Shown in pieces: positions 34,601-42,838 of a stretch of DNA of 60,442 nucleotides. How positions within the stretch are numbered: position 1 is the first letter of the stretch; each line of letters begins with the position of its first letter. This DNA is from Pseudomonadota bacterium (lineage in GTDB: Bacteria > Pseudomonadota > Alphaproteobacteria > Rhizobiales > Beijerinckiaceae). Below the pieces are notes generated by a model. It saw nothing but the letters and a program-made list of their open reading frames with translations, was not told the origin of the DNA and searched no databases. The stretch lies in contig JAEWKP010000365.1 of assembly GCA_023393655.1 (NCBI GenBank), positions 1-60,442 of the forward strand, written 5' to 3'. Made by a program: the position numbers and the translations under genes.

Positions 34601-36297
34601 ACGAGCGCCGTCGCCTCGGGGGTTCGATCGACCGCCTGCTCAATCAGCTGGTGGATGCAGCGGTCCCGCTCATAGTCGCGCTGCGTGTGATTATGGGCCT
34701 CGAGCACGATCTGGCGCTCGGCATCGCCGAGCAGCGGCAGGCCGATGATGGACGCAGTCCGGTCGGCGGCGAAGGCGGCAAGATAGGCGCTGAGGCCGGA
34801 GAGCAGCGAGGCGAGGCCAACCTCGCCGATACGGGCGCGGTCGCAGACCAAATGAAAGGCACCTTCAGGCGTCAGTACCAGCACGATTGCTACCTGGTCG
34901 AAGCCGGCTAGGTCGGCGAGCGCCCCTTCGAACAGGCCGATTCCCGGACGCGCCGGCTTGACGGCCGGCGAGCGTGCCACCAGGTCGCCGGACTGGCCGA
35001 GCCTGCCGCGCAGGGCGGTCAACTCGCCGTCGAGACGCGCCTCGATGGCCTCGGCGCTGTCGATCTCAGTGATGGTGGCGCGCATCGGCATGATCGGAGC
35101 GACATAGCCGGGAAACTGTGCCGCCCGGCGCGCCAGTGCCGCATTGCCATAAGCAAGGCCGAAGCCGTCCTGCCCGGAGACACGGGCAAGGAAACTGACG
35201 AACGCCGCGGCCACTGTCGCCGGCGCCGCCGCTTGGTCTAGCGCCTCGACCGTCACCGAGCGCGGCTGCGGTCTGTCGCTGCGGTCGAGCCAGGGCAGGT
35301 CTAGATCCTCAATCGCCCGCCATCTGTCGAGCAAGAACTGGTCGGATCGGGCAACGCCGCCGGCCAGTTCGTCGATCGCCGCGGCATCGGCGGCGCCAAG
35401 CAGCGGCAGTATCTGGCCACGCGTCAGCACGGAGAGCGCGACCACCTCGCCGAACTCATCGACCAGCCCGCCGATGCGGACCACGCCGTCGGCCGTCGCG
35501 ACCAGCGCGGCATCGGCGGAGACATCGAGGACCTCGCCCGGCCGGCCGGAGGCTCCTTGCTGTGCCTCCAGCGTGCGGACGCCATAGGCCCTACCGTCGG
35601 TGCGCAGCTTGGGCAACGCCAGCGGATTGGCATAGCCCTGGCCATAGTCGAGGGCGCGGAACAGCCGCTCGACCTCGGCCGTGGTCCGGTCAAAACACAG
35701 CGTCCCAGCCGCCTCCGGCAGCTTAAACTTTGGGTAGTAGGTCCGAAGCGCCAGGTCCTGCGGCCGGCCAGATAGGCTGCCGCTCTCGATATGCTGGATG
35801 AGAGTCAGGAAGCTGTCGATACCGGCCTCGAAGCACTTGGTGTTCAGCGTCAGCGCCGTCTCGTACCGATCGATCTCGAACTCGAGCTGCGCAAGAATAT
35901 CGCCCTCATCGGCGACCTCGGTCATGCGATGCCAGGTGACGCCATAGCGCGTCTCGCCGGCAAGCAGCGCCCAGCTAGGCGCGTTCAGCCCTGCATAGCG
36001 CGGCAGGGGGCCGTCGTGGAAATTAGCGGCTCCATGGCGGGCGCCCTGCCAAACTGAGGTCGGCACCATGCGTAGATTCGCGGCGCTGAAAAACCAGTCA
36101 TAGTTCAGCTGAGAGAGCGCATAGGCATAATCCTTGTTTGGCGCGAGAAGCTCCACGCCATGCTGTGCCCCCCAGGATCTTATCGACTCCGAATTTGAGA
36201 CGATGGCCGCAATCGCATGCCCACGTTCAAGGAGAATTTCAGCGCATTGGACGAGGAGCGTCTCTTCGCCCATCAACACCGAAGTCAATTTCATCAT
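31678..36297 (-). CDS. NRPS module: formyltransferase - partial C - A with inserted luciferase-like monooxygenase - T
   Basis: Protein of 1539 residues. Residues about 1-290 are a formyltransferase with N92-x-H94 (ANFHDGPLPRYAG) and D133 (DEGDIL), the catalytic trio of methionyl-tRNA formyltransferases. About 330-540 resembles the second lobe of a condensation domain and lacks HHxxxDG. The adenylation domain starts near 550 (A3 YTSGSTGRPKG near 695; A4 FDISVLELFW near 745). It is interrupted at about 780-1115 by a luciferase-like flavin monooxygenase (WTPERHFHAFGGPYPNP, GWMPEDF) and resumes with A5 MYGPTETT, A7 YRTGDLVRR and A10 NAKVDRKALP. A carrier domain (NFFNLGGHSLL, serine near 1472) ends it. 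LgrA of linear gramicidin also starts with formyltransferase-A-T. ATG 36297 follows GGTGAG. Confidence 0.88.
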   Translation of the reverse strand: MMKLTSVLMGEETLLVQCAEILLERGHAIAAIVSNSESIRSWGAQHGVELLAPNKDYAYALSQLNYDWFFSAANLRMVPTSVWQGARHGAANFHDGPLPRYAGLNAPSWALLAGETRYGVTWHRMTEVADEGDILAQLEFEIDRYETALTLNTKCFEAGIDSFLTLIQHIESGSLSGRPQDLALRTYYPKFKLPEAAGTLCFDRTTAEVERLFRALDYGQGYANPLALPKLRTDGRAYGVRTLEAQQGASGRPGEVLDVSADAALVATADGVVRIGGLVDEFGEVVALSVLTRGQILPLLGAADAAAIDELAGGVARSDQFLLDRWRAIEDLDLPWLDRSDRPQPRSVTVEALDQAAAPATVAAAFVSFLARVSGQDGFGLAYGNAALARRAAQFPGYVAPIMPMRATITEIDSAEAIEARLDGELTALRGRLGQSGDLVARSPAVKPARPGIGLFEGALADLAGFDQVAIVLVLTPEGAFHLVCDRARIGEVGLASLLSGLSAYLAAFAADRTASIIGLPLLGDAERQIVLEAHNHTQRDYERDRCIHQLIEQAVDRTPEATALVCDGDAITYAELDRRANQVAHALVAAGVKPGSLVGLNLPRSLALVIGAYGIHKAGAAYVPLDPAYPADRTTMMAQDSGLAAIILNQDTAATLLRCDAHPLDIDMVIGGAQPTTRLDLLVPSSELAYVIYTSGSTGRPKGVMIEHRNVANFFAGMDDTVPCDGLAQPVWLAVTSLSFDISVLELFWTLSRGFKVILNGDAARRKPALSRRAAGGMDISLFYWGNDDGPGPLKYQLLLEGARFADGHGFRAVWTPERHFHAFGGPYPNPAVTGAAVAAVTQNIDVRAGSCVLPLHHPARIAEEWAVVDNLSGGRAGLAFASGWMPEDFVLRPENRPPNNKAAMIRDIEVVRKLWRGEAIAFEMADGKLVDIVTQPRPVQKELPVWVTTAGNPETYREAARLGANVLTHLLGQSINELAEKINIYRNTLKECGRNPDDYTVTLMLHTLIGDDRERVRDLARAPMKAYLRSAAALIKQYAWAFPAFKKPQGVNTPLDIDLQSLDPEEMDAILEFAFLRYFEDSGLFGTVDDALARIDVVKAIGVNEIACLIDYGVAPNLVLDGLTQLAEVVSRCSSTDPTLVNEDFDIGLGALIRRHSVTHMQATPSMMTMIMMNENDRNALSAVKHLFIGGEALQSSLLRQIRQITEASIDNMYGPTETTIWSSTHRVHLGASTESVAPLGQPIANTQLYVLDRYKQPVPVGCPGELYIGGDGVARGYLKKPELTAERFVVNPFVAGGRMYRTGDLVRRDASGTLNFLGRADHQVKVRGYRIELGEIESQLGKVDGVQEAVVIAREDEPNDVRLVAYIRFAKDAVPDTRLRQQLAASLPDFMIPSHFVAMENFPLTPNAKVDRKALPRPNQASVRPVSSATPAAAPSGNLEQGISEAFKRFLGLERVSPTDNFFNLGGHSLLAVQMHRHLKATLVPSLTITDLFRFPTVNGLAAHLQGASKESDQLERVADRAAMRRKAMNRGSAPV

Positions 36298-36869
36298 GTG
36301 CTCACCAATCACTGCCAACCTACCTCAGGACGCGATGCTGACTTAGGCATTATAATTAATCTCAAAGAGCAACTTTCACCAACCTTCAGCTACAAAAACA
36401 TCAAGAACTGCGATTGAATCTCAATACGCGGCACATCAAATCTACCACCACGCACTTTCATTTCAACGAGCTATCCTAGCTAGCAATCCCGATTAATAAG
36501 CAATAAAAAACGAATTAAATCTAGATATTGTTGAGAATCTATGTTCCCAATATGCCCTACTGGTTAATCACCAGCGCACAGAATTCTCATGACAAGACGG
36601 CTGCAACGGCGACCAGACCCAAGGGAAGCCAAAACAGCCCTATCGCACAATGGTGCTCGTTGATTTTTTCTGACGCTACCCAGATCACTCCGACCAATTC
36701 AGCTTCGATTTGCAGGCATCGTAGCGCTGGTCGCCAACGCAGGCGGGGTGTTGGCCGTTGTTCACAAATTTTGTAAAGTCACGCGCAGCACTGGCTTAAA
36801 GACTCCTCGTCCTAAGCGATAGCGAGCGATCAACCTCCTCCCGTGACATGACTATAGGGCGCGCCAAAA
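36298..36869. other. 572-base gap between the divergent NRPS and glycosyltransferase genes
   Basis: AT-rich in the part 36360-36540, where promoters for both directions are likely. A minus-strand frame at 36587-36688 (GTG start, 33 codons, hydrophobic end CAIGLFWLPLGLVAVAAVLS) could be a small membrane peptide; a TCGGA precedes the GTG, but I do not consider it proven. Confidence 0.4.
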
Positions 36870-38165
36870 ATGACGACTGTGCGGAGCACCGCTCACGCCG
36901 AGCCTTCAGCCAATACCGACCTGCTAACTTCGAGGGCGATAGAGCATGGAAAGCTTCTGTTGGTTACGGCAGTTCGCCTTCGAAACGGCCCACGCGGTTT
37001 GCAACTCGACGACCAGACCTGTGCCGGCATCTGCCGTTGGGCTCAGTATTTCGAGCATGTAACATTCGCCGGCATTCTCGTTCCAACAGACTCTGAGGAA
37101 CCGTCTTCGGCAACCTGGCGCGACGTCATCGACCTTCCCGTCAGCAAGAAAGTCTCTTTCGTCCCGCTGCCGATGGCCTACCGAATCCGCTCTTTCGCGA
37201 GGCAATACCAGCAAATCAGGGCAATTCTCGCGCGCGAGATACGTCGCGCAGATCACATGTCCTTTACTGTCGGCTATCTCGCAGGCGACTGGGCTGCAGT
37301 GGCCGCGCTTGAATCGATCGCTCAGCGCCGCAAATTCGCGATCTGGTTCGATCGCGTCGAGCAGGATGTCCTTCGAAATGCATTACCGGACCTACCTTTC
37401 CCGCGCCGCCTGAAGGAGACATTGAGCCTGCCGTTAATGGTCAGATATCATCGACATCTGCTGACGAAAAGCTCCCTAGCCCTACTTCAAGGCATGGATA
37501 CGTTTGAGGCGTATGCGCGTTACACGTCGAATCCTGCCTGCGTCTATGATGTGCACACCAATCCCCACGATTTCATTCCCGATGAGATACTGGCGACTAA
37601 GGCCGACAGCATTCGCGCTGGCGAGAAACTTCGCATCGTTTATGTGGGGCGCGCAGCGGTAATGAAAGGGCCGCTTGATTGGGTGCTAGCCCTTGCGAAG
37701 GCGAAGGCGAAGGGACTCGCCTTCGAAGCCAGCTGGCTAGGTGATGGGCCTCTTTTGGCGGAGATGAAGTATCTCGCGAGCATCCACGGCCTTAGTGACC
37801 AGGTTAGCTTCCCGGGCTTTTTATCCGATCGGGAAGAAATCCTGAAATGCCTGCGAAACGCGCATCTGTTAATGTTCTGCCACAAGACTAAGGAGTCGCC
37901 GCGCTGCCTCATCGAGGCCCTAGTCTCGGGCTGTCCAATTGTCGGTTACACTGGAGCCTACCCCAACGGCCTTGTGGCCGAGACTGGCGGTGGCCAGTTT
38001 TCCGCCGTCGACAATGTTGATGCGCTCGCAGATAATCTGCTTTGGCTCGATCGCGACCGCGTCCGACTCGCTGAGTTAACGCAGAGCGCGGCACGATCGG
38101 GACGCAAGTTCGACGAAGATACGCTCTATCGCGAGCGCGCGCTTCTTATTGCGAAGCATGCCTGA
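36870..38165 (+). CDS. glycosyltransferase family 4
   Basis: Transferase of 431 residues. The C-terminal donor domain is clear: KLRIVYVGRAAVMKGPLDWV at about 250-270, SWLGDGPLLAEM, and the E-x7-E region KESPRCLIEALVSGCPIVGY, cited by its core ESPRCLIEAL. The N-terminal domain is divergent, which is common for acceptor specificity. The first 30 residues are low complexity, so a later start is possible, but ATG 36870 gives the longest frame. It is divergent from the NRPS gene and may add sugar to the polysaccharide or to a lipid or peptide product. Confidence 0.87.
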   Translation: MTTVRSTAHAEPSANTDLLTSRAIEHGKLLLVTAVRLRNGPRGLQLDDQTCAGICRWAQYFEHVTFAGILVPTDSEEPSSATWRDVIDLPVSKKVSFVPLPMAYRIRSFARQYQQIRAILAREIRRADHMSFTVGYLAGDWAAVAALESIAQRRKFAIWFDRVEQDVLRNALPDLPFPRRLKETLSLPLMVRYHRHLLTKSSLALLQGMDTFEAYARYTSNPACVYDVHTNPHDFIPDEILATKADSIRAGEKLRIVYVGRAAVMKGPLDWVLALAKAKAKGLAFEASWLGDGPLLAEMKYLASIHGLSDQVSFPGFLSDREEILKCLRNAHLLMFCHKTKESPRCLIEALVSGCPIVGYTGAYPNGLVAETGGGQFSAVDNVDALADNLLWLDRDRVRLAELTQSAARSGRKFDEDTLYRERALLIAKHA

Positions 38166-38288
38166 GTTCTCAGCCCAATTGCGCGTCAGCCCAACCTCTC
38201 CATGGGCTGCGATCCAGCACACAATTTCGCGAAAGATTCCAGGAAAGGCCAGAGGGTCATTTAGCCGCCTGCCTCGCGAAGATGCGCT

Positions 38289-38522
38289 TCAACGGCTCAT
38301 ACGGAGGCTGGCGGAGAAGACGTTACCGATGAGGTAGCCGACGTTGAGCGCAAAGAGATACCCAATCAGGACGCCGACACGGAACAGATCCAGCTGATCT
38401 GACAAAAACCAACCCGCGGTGAAGCCGACAACTAAAACGACCGCAATCGGAACAAGTACAAACACTTGGACCGCGAAGCTGATCGCAACTCCCACCATTA
38501 ACAGTGCAATTGCAATCAGCAA
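38289..38522 (-). CDS. small membrane protein, 77 aa
   Basis: Unrecognised small inner-membrane protein with two to three hydrophobic spans (about 1-33, 28-44 and 53-68) and a short basic tail ASLRMSR. It starts with TTG at 38522, five bases after a perfect GGAGG, which decides the start. Codon use is like the neighbouring genes. It is convergent with the glycosyltransferase gene; function unknown, possibly a small accessory protein of the polysaccharide machinery. Confidence 0.6.
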   Translation of the reverse strand: MLIAIALLMVGVAISFAVQVFVLVPIAVVLVVGFTAGWFLSDQLDLFRVGVLIGYLFALNVGYLIGNVFSASLRMSR

Positions 38523-38880
38523 TCACGCCTCCGAATTCAGCGACACAATCGATGCCACTCAGCCGACACGCGCACCGACCAGCCGACAGCCTTCCGACGA
38601 ATCAGTATCCGGAAATGGTAAAAGAAAAGCATTCGGTGGGCCAACGCAAACCCGGCTACTATTATCGCGGCGTGACCTGCAAAAGCGCCCGCCCTGATCC
38701 ATGTAACTGATTTCGCCCATTATTTCGGCGTACCACGATGACTGCCAGACCACCACCGGTCGGATGGGCACCCCGAAGACGCAGCGATCATGCTGTGAAC
38801 GACCGACCAAGAGCCTTTCTGTGGCCGAACAAATCGCGATAAAATTAAGCGGAGAGCCTGGTTAGCGGCTGGAGTTAGAT
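38523..38880. other. intergenic stretch between the small membrane protein and the toxin-antitoxin-like cassette
   Basis: Possible short frames on both strands (for example a 31-codon + strand frame from about 38611) lack family match and ribosome-binding support. The promoter of the following four-gene cassette should lie in the last 100 bases; no consensus elements stand out. Confidence 0.35.
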
Positions 38881-39006
38881 ATGTCGCATCCTATCGTACC
38901 GCCCAGCACCGATTGCGCCGAAATCATGGCAGTCCGAATGCGACACTTGATCGACGCCCAAGCGCGCGGGTCGGCGATCGGCACGGCAGTCGATCACGTA
39001 CGATGA
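38881..39006 (+). CDS. small ORF leading the toxin-antitoxin-like cassette, 41 aa
   Basis: Unrecognised soluble peptide starting MSHPIVPPSTDCAEIMAVRM, with an amphipathic helix likely over the middle (IMAVRMRHLIDAQARG). GGAG lies nine bases before the ATG, and its TGA overlaps the ATG of the next gene (ATGA, 39003-39006), the usual sign of translational coupling. It may be a leader peptide that sets expression of the next gene, or a third component of the module. Confidence 0.5.
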   Translation: MSHPIVPPSTDCAEIMAVRMRHLIDAQARGSAIGTAVDHVR

Positions 39007-39497
39007 CGGCGACGAAATCCATCGCCGATCTCATAGATCGTGGCGCTATCGTTCCGATCTTCATCGAGTTGGAAGTTGACGAGCAGCCAATGCGACTACT
39101 TTACGGAACACCTGATTTTGTTACTTGGCTGAAAGACCGTCTCCGAGCCGCAGAAACTTCATCGATTTCGGACGATCTTTCTCCCGCTCAACAGCTTGAT
39201 CAGATTTTTTATAATTTTATCAGCGGGCGCCCACTTATTCATTCTCGACAGTATCGATTCATTCGTGCAGAAAGCCATGCCGTATGGGAGCTCAAGACTC
39301 CCGATTTACGAATATTTGGTTGGTTCATGGCAAAAGATTGCTTCGTCGCAGTTTTTGGTGACTGGGCCGATAAAGTGAAGGATTTTGATCTGTATCGCGG
39401 CTATCGACTTGAGGTAAGGCGAATTCGGCGTGAGCTGGGGATCGACCAAGCTCTTTGCGTGAAAGGAACGGATCCGGATGAAGTTCTTTCGGTTTGA
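39003..39497 (+). CDS. RelE/HigB-like toxin candidate
   Basis: Protein of 164 residues. The second half (RFIRAESHAVWELKTPDLRI, FGWFMAKDCFVAVFGDWADK, then RGYRLEVRRIRRELG) has the strand-strand-helix pattern and the basic C-terminal helix of RelE/HigB-like mRNA interferases or related proteins; the first 75 residues are extra. The next gene encodes a helix-turn-helix protein and its start lies 20 bases inside this gene, an arrangement common in HigBA-type modules, where the toxin gene comes first. Activity is not proven by sequence, because catalytic residues are poorly conserved in this superfamily. Confidence 0.55.
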   Translation: MTATKSIADLIDRGAIVPIFIELEVDEQPMRLLYGTPDFVTWLKDRLRAAETSSISDDLSPAQQLDQIFYNFISGRPLIHSRQYRFIRAESHAVWELKTPDLRIFGWFMAKDCFVAVFGDWADKVKDFDLYRGYRLEVRRIRRELGIDQALCVKGTDPDEVLSV

Positions 39498-39882
39498 CAT
39501 AGGTGACAAGGCTAGGAAGGCAAGCCGATTAATCGGCTCTGTGCGTGCCGAGTTTGTGAAGGCACTAATCCATGAAAGAGAAAATGGCCTCACTCGCCAA
39601 GCCGTCGCAACCAAGCTCCAGATTCCTCGCTCTGAACTTAACGACCAGCTGACAGGCACATCCTGCCTGACGTTGAGGGATATTTCTGACCTCGCTTGGG
39701 CTCTTGATCGTGATATCAAATTCGAATTGACACCACGATCACAAAAGCCGGGACAGAACCTAATTTCGCAAGCGACGACAATCATGGCCATGACGCCAAC
39801 GGTCGTCGGGACGATACACTCAAATTCAACATTGCCGTCACGACCGCAAACCTTTGTTGTGCAGCAACATCAAACAAAGTAA
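39478..39882 (+). CDS. helix-turn-helix (XRE-like) antitoxin/regulator candidate
   Basis: Protein of 134 residues with a helix-turn-helix at about 38-88: LTRQAVATKLQIPRSELNDQ is the core, followed by LTLRDISDLAWALDRDIKFEL, the usual last helices of the XRE fold. The C-terminal 40 residues are polar and probably disordered, suitable for toxin binding. It overlaps the preceding gene by 20 bases and is followed 6 bases later by the DUF6941-like gene. It probably represses the cassette promoter. Confidence 0.7.
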   Translation: MKFFRFDIGDKARKASRLIGSVRAEFVKALIHERENGLTRQAVATKLQIPRSELNDQLTGTSCLTLRDISDLAWALDRDIKFELTPRSQKPGQNLISQATTIMAMTPTVVGTIHSNSTLPSRPQTFVVQQHQTK

Positions 39883-39888
39883 GGCCAG

Positions 39889-40341
39889 ATGAAAGCCCTA
39901 GGCCGATATGGCTACTCAATATTCTGCGATGACATTCGCAATGAAGTCGGAGGCAAGCTAAGCTTCATCGGCTGCTACAATTCCGTCATGTTCGTGCCTG
40001 CGATGTTTCCCTTCACGCTGCCGAAATTTTGCGTTCATCTTCATGTCGTTACACCGGCTCATCGGCCGTTCGAACTAATCGTTGCGCGCTGCTACGTGCC
40101 TGGCCAGAGGGAGCCGATTGTTGCGCAACGGATCGAGGCGCCCAATCGTGAAGAACAAGGCCGTTTGGTCGAAGAACTTGGCCATGTGCCCTCTACCCCG
40201 AGATTCATTGTCGCAGCTGCCAGTCTGATCTTCGCCCCGCTGAATATCCAAGAACCGGGTCTGATTAGCGTTCGGGCGCTCGTCGATGACGACGAGCAGG
40301 AATTAAAGATAGGTTCGCTGCGCGTCGCCATAGCCGACTGA
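39889..40341 (+). CDS. DUF6941-like protein, 150 aa
   Basis: Small soluble protein. The N terminus YSIFCDDIRNEVGGKLSFIG followed by CYNSVMFVP is the DUF6941 pattern (F-C-D-D-I-R-x-E-x-x-G-K-x-S-x-I-G-x-Y); the rest forms an Ig-like beta-sandwich pattern with alternating hydrophobic residues (KFCVHLHVV, ELIVARCYV, RFIVAAASLIF). Members are scattered in genomes without known role. Its position as last gene of a tightly packed unit with a toxin-like and a helix-turn-helix gene suggests a third component of the same module. Confidence 0.65.
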   Translation: MKALGRYGYSIFCDDIRNEVGGKLSFIGCYNSVMFVPAMFPFTLPKFCVHLHVVTPAHRPFELIVARCYVPGQREPIVAQRIEAPNREEQGRLVEELGHVPSTPRFIVAAASLIFAPLNIQEPGLISVRALVDDDEQELKIGSLRVAIAD

Positions 40342-40384
40342 CCACAGACAAATCTTAGGCTCTGGCAGCGGCCCTTGCTCGGCG

Positions 40385-40738
40385 TCAGCGGCTCTGGTGA
40401 ACGCGGGCATTGTTGCCCTGCCCCTGTTGGATAGCGAACGAGCGATTCGCCGCGCCCACCTGTACAATCACTGCAGAATGGCCTGTGCCCACCTGGATGA
40501 GGGTTGAGACTGTCTCGGCACCAGAAATGTTCGGCGCTTGTGGTCCAGACTGCGCAGACAAGACACGATTGGACGTCAGCGCGAGCCGCGCAAGCGCCGC
40601 TTCAGACATCGCGAGAGAACCTTTGGCATCACGCATCGCTGCCTTCGCCACCTGCGGCATGTAAGCTTCGCCGCCAAAACCTAATGTGGGAATCAGCACA
40701 GCAAAGAGGCCAGCTAACAACACTTTAAATCGGGTCAC
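40385..40738 (-). CDS. small curlin-like secreted protein
   Basis: Protein of 117 residues with a signal peptide (about 1-22, ending TLGFGG) and a C-terminal curlin-type repeat block: STLIQVGTGHSAVIVQVGAA, then NRSFAIQQGQGNNARVHQ, which is about two to three curlin units. It is likely a minor subunit or nucleator that joins the curli fibre at the cell surface. The start is the GTG at 40738, seven bases after GAGG; a GTG at 40750 is less well placed. It is separated from the main curli operon by a convergent lipoprotein gene. Confidence 0.65.
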   Translation of the reverse strand: MTRFKVLLAGLFAVLIPTLGFGGEAYMPQVAKAAMRDAKGSLAMSEAALARLALTSNRVLSAQSGPQAPNISGAETVSTLIQVGTGHSAVIVQVGAANRSFAIQQGQGNNARVHQSR

Positions 40739-40974
40739 AACGCACCTCACTTCCGTTCGCTCAGATAATGGAAGTTTGGCCCTAAAGAATGAATAAAGGA
40801 CCTAGTTCACATCGCGCGCACGCAAGCGAAAGGGCCATAAGAATGCAACGTCTCCGCTAAGCACCAAGTTTAATCGCATCACACAGTCGAAGACATCTCG
40901 ATCCGAGTGCTTTATGATCGAGCAAATTTTCGGTAATGCGTTTGTTTCACGACAGACTGTTTTGGGGCCGTCCT

Positions 40975-41298
40975 ATGTCGAAACTGGTTAGAGGCTTCGT
41001 TGCCGTGCTGGCCTGCGGGCTTGCCGGCTGCGCGCAGCAGATTGTAGTGCGGAGCGACGGCAGAACCCAGGAGCGATCCGCCAGGCCCGAAGCCGCAGCC
41101 CGAGAAGTCAAGATCGGGCAGGCGCAGGGGCGAATCTACACCTCGAATGAACCCAGTTCGAACACCGGTACTAAAGTGATGCGATCGACCGGCGGAGGCC
41201 CAGCGATTTCGGACCGCCCCACGACTTGCGGCCAACAGAACACGACTGATCCGGCCTGCCACACCGCGACGCAACAGTCGCGGCCGCCAACGCGATAG
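40975..41298 (+). CDS. small lipoprotein in the curli region
   Basis: Protein of 107 residues with a clean lipobox: RGFVAVLACGLAGC, where LAGC marks lipidation of the cysteine at residue 19. The rest is polar and low in hydrophobic residues (QIVVRSDGRTQERSARPEAA, then a T/Q/N-rich end). Function unknown. It faces the csgG gene and lies between the two parts of the curli region. It could be an accessory lipoprotein such as a CsgE substitute, but no CsgE pattern is seen. ATG 40975 is chosen because it begins the signal; 40936 is an alternative in-frame ATG. Confidence 0.6.
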   Translation: MSKLVRGFVAVLACGLAGCAQQIVVRSDGRTQERSARPEAAAREVKIGQAQGRIYTSNEPSSNTGTKVMRSTGGGPAISDRPTTCGQQNTTDPACHTATQQSRPPTR

Positions 41299-41505
41299 CT
41301 TCTTCTTCCGGCCAGGAGCGCAACTACAAGAATCGCGCGCCTTACCGATGGTAAGATGCTTGGGTTCGCATCGTATTATGACAAGGAACATTACGCATAA
41401 AATCACAGAGCACGTCGCTAAAGCCAAACCTCAGACGGCGATTTATTGGTATCGCACTAAACCTGCTCTCGAGTATTAATTCAGCTGGCCCGCGGGCCGC
41501 GTGGT

Positions 41506-42447
41506 TTACTTCGAACTCGGACTGCGACTGCGGTCGGCTACAGGCGTTGGAAGGGGAGCAGCGTCGATCTGCTCAGGACTACGCATCTCGATATTGACGG
41601 CTTTACGTTGCTCATCGAGCGCTTTCATGAATGCCGCACCAGCGGTCTGATCAGCGAAGTCCCAAAGCTTTGCCTTGATGCCTTCAAAAATCAGCGAATA
41701 AACCGCCAATTGGATACCTTCTCGAACGGCAAGCGTCGCCGGAGAGTTTTTGGTGAAGCCCGCCTCCGCCTGGAGCAGGTGGTCGATTTTTGCGAACTTG
41801 AATGCGCTGCCTTGGACGAGCACCGAATAGATAGTCTTCGTTGTGGTAACAGAGGCAATCACCCTGCCTGTCTGGACGCTAACGGCGCGCAACGCGACCG
41901 TGACAACATCCTGGCGATATTGAGTGTTTCCGCCGATGCCGAGGTAGTTGGCACCAACGCCTCCGGTTGTCTCATTGGTATCATATCCAATTAAGCCGCC
42001 TTGCAACAGGATTCCGGCGAAACGCAACGCCGGCAAACCCTGAGCGCGCTTTCCATCGACTGCTATGCGCGTGTTCTGAATTATCTGTCGTTCTTGTAGG
42101 AGAGGCTGAAGGTCATTGCGCTCGATGACATTGAACCACGCACCATTCCCGGCCTTGGTTAGAACGTCTGACAGAATAGCGCTGCCACCCTGAGTGACGG
42201 CGCGCGAGAATTCGGCAAAATTATCGTTTGGCTTGTTCTGACCGGTTAGGTCGGGGAAGCTGTAGACTGCCACATCCAGCTTCTGGACTGGGGGGGGCAG
42301 GCGGTCGAGAACGATGCCTGTCTTGGTGTCCGGCACCAACGTCGCGGGTTGAGCAATGGGGTCGCTCGCTGTTCCGGCGATTACACAGCCTCCAGCCGAG
42401 AGCGCGAGCGCGAGAGCGCCTACGCGGTGCAAAGTCGTACAAAGCAT
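41506..42447 (-). CDS. csgG: CsgG, curli secretion channel lipoprotein
   Basis: Outer-membrane secretion pore of curli subunits, 313 residues. A lipoprotein signal (LALALSAGGC) is followed by the family core: KLDVAVYSFPDLTGQNKPND, SRAVTQGGSAILSDVLTKAG (cited by GGSAILSDVL), WFNVIERNDLQPLLQERQ and TTKTIYSVLVQGSAFKF, the transmembrane hairpin region. A proline/serine-rich tail ends it. It follows csgF by 47 bases and is the last gene of the curli operon on the minus strand. Confidence 0.95.
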   Translation of the reverse strand: MLCTTLHRVGALALALSAGGCVIAGTASDPIAQPATLVPDTKTGIVLDRLPPPVQKLDVAVYSFPDLTGQNKPNDNFAEFSRAVTQGGSAILSDVLTKAGNGAWFNVIERNDLQPLLQERQIIQNTRIAVDGKRAQGLPALRFAGILLQGGLIGYDTNETTGGVGANYLGIGGNTQYRQDVVTVALRAVSVQTGRVIASVTTTKTIYSVLVQGSAFKFAKIDHLLQAEAGFTKNSPATLAVREGIQLAVYSLIFEGIKAKLWDFADQTAGAAFMKALDEQRKAVNIEMRSPEQIDAAPLPTPVADRSRSPSSK

Positions 42448-42494
42448 TGCTGAACTCTGTTTTGGCGGACGAACCCGCTCTGACGCGCAAGATA

Positions 42495-42794
42495 TCAGGG
42501 CGAAGCGGGAACGACGGGCAGCCCGTTACCGCCGATCACGACAATTGGAGCTTGGCTAGCGCCACTGCCAATACCGCTCAACGCCGACGTGAGACCGGAT
42601 AGGTCGGGCGATTGCTGCCCAGACTTAACGCCCTTGCCCTGAGCCTGAGCCGTCGACATGAGGAAGCTACCATTCAGCGCATTGCCGCCAAATGTCGGGT
42701 TTGTCGGCCGATAAACCTGTTCGCCAGCAAAAACCGGTGCAGTAGCGGCGAAGACGCCGAGCAACGTAACAAAAGCCACTTTCCCCAACGCCAT
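42495..42794 (-). CDS. csgF: CsgF, curli assembly factor
   Basis: Secreted small protein of 99 residues that binds CsgG and anchors the fibre nucleator. Signal peptide about 1-24 (ATAPVFAGEQ); the mature N terminus YRPTNPTFGGNALNGSFLMS is the family signature, whose NPTFGGN part plugs into the CsgG pore. A low-complexity G/S stretch follows. AGGAGGAG stands before the ATG at 42794. Confidence 0.92.
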   Translation of the reverse strand: MALGKVAFVTLLGVFAATAPVFAGEQVYRPTNPTFGGNALNGSFLMSTAQAQGKGVKSGQQSPDLSGLTSALSGIGSGASQAPIVVIGGNGLPVVPASP

Positions 42795-42838
42795 AACCTG
42801 CTCCTCCTACTGATTGGCAGACATTCCGCCCAATCTAG

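Noticed and set aside
36587..36688. GTG-started 33-codon minus-strand frame with a hydrophobic end
   Set aside because: Only a weak TCGGA before the start and no conserved pattern; noted in the intergenic entry but not called.
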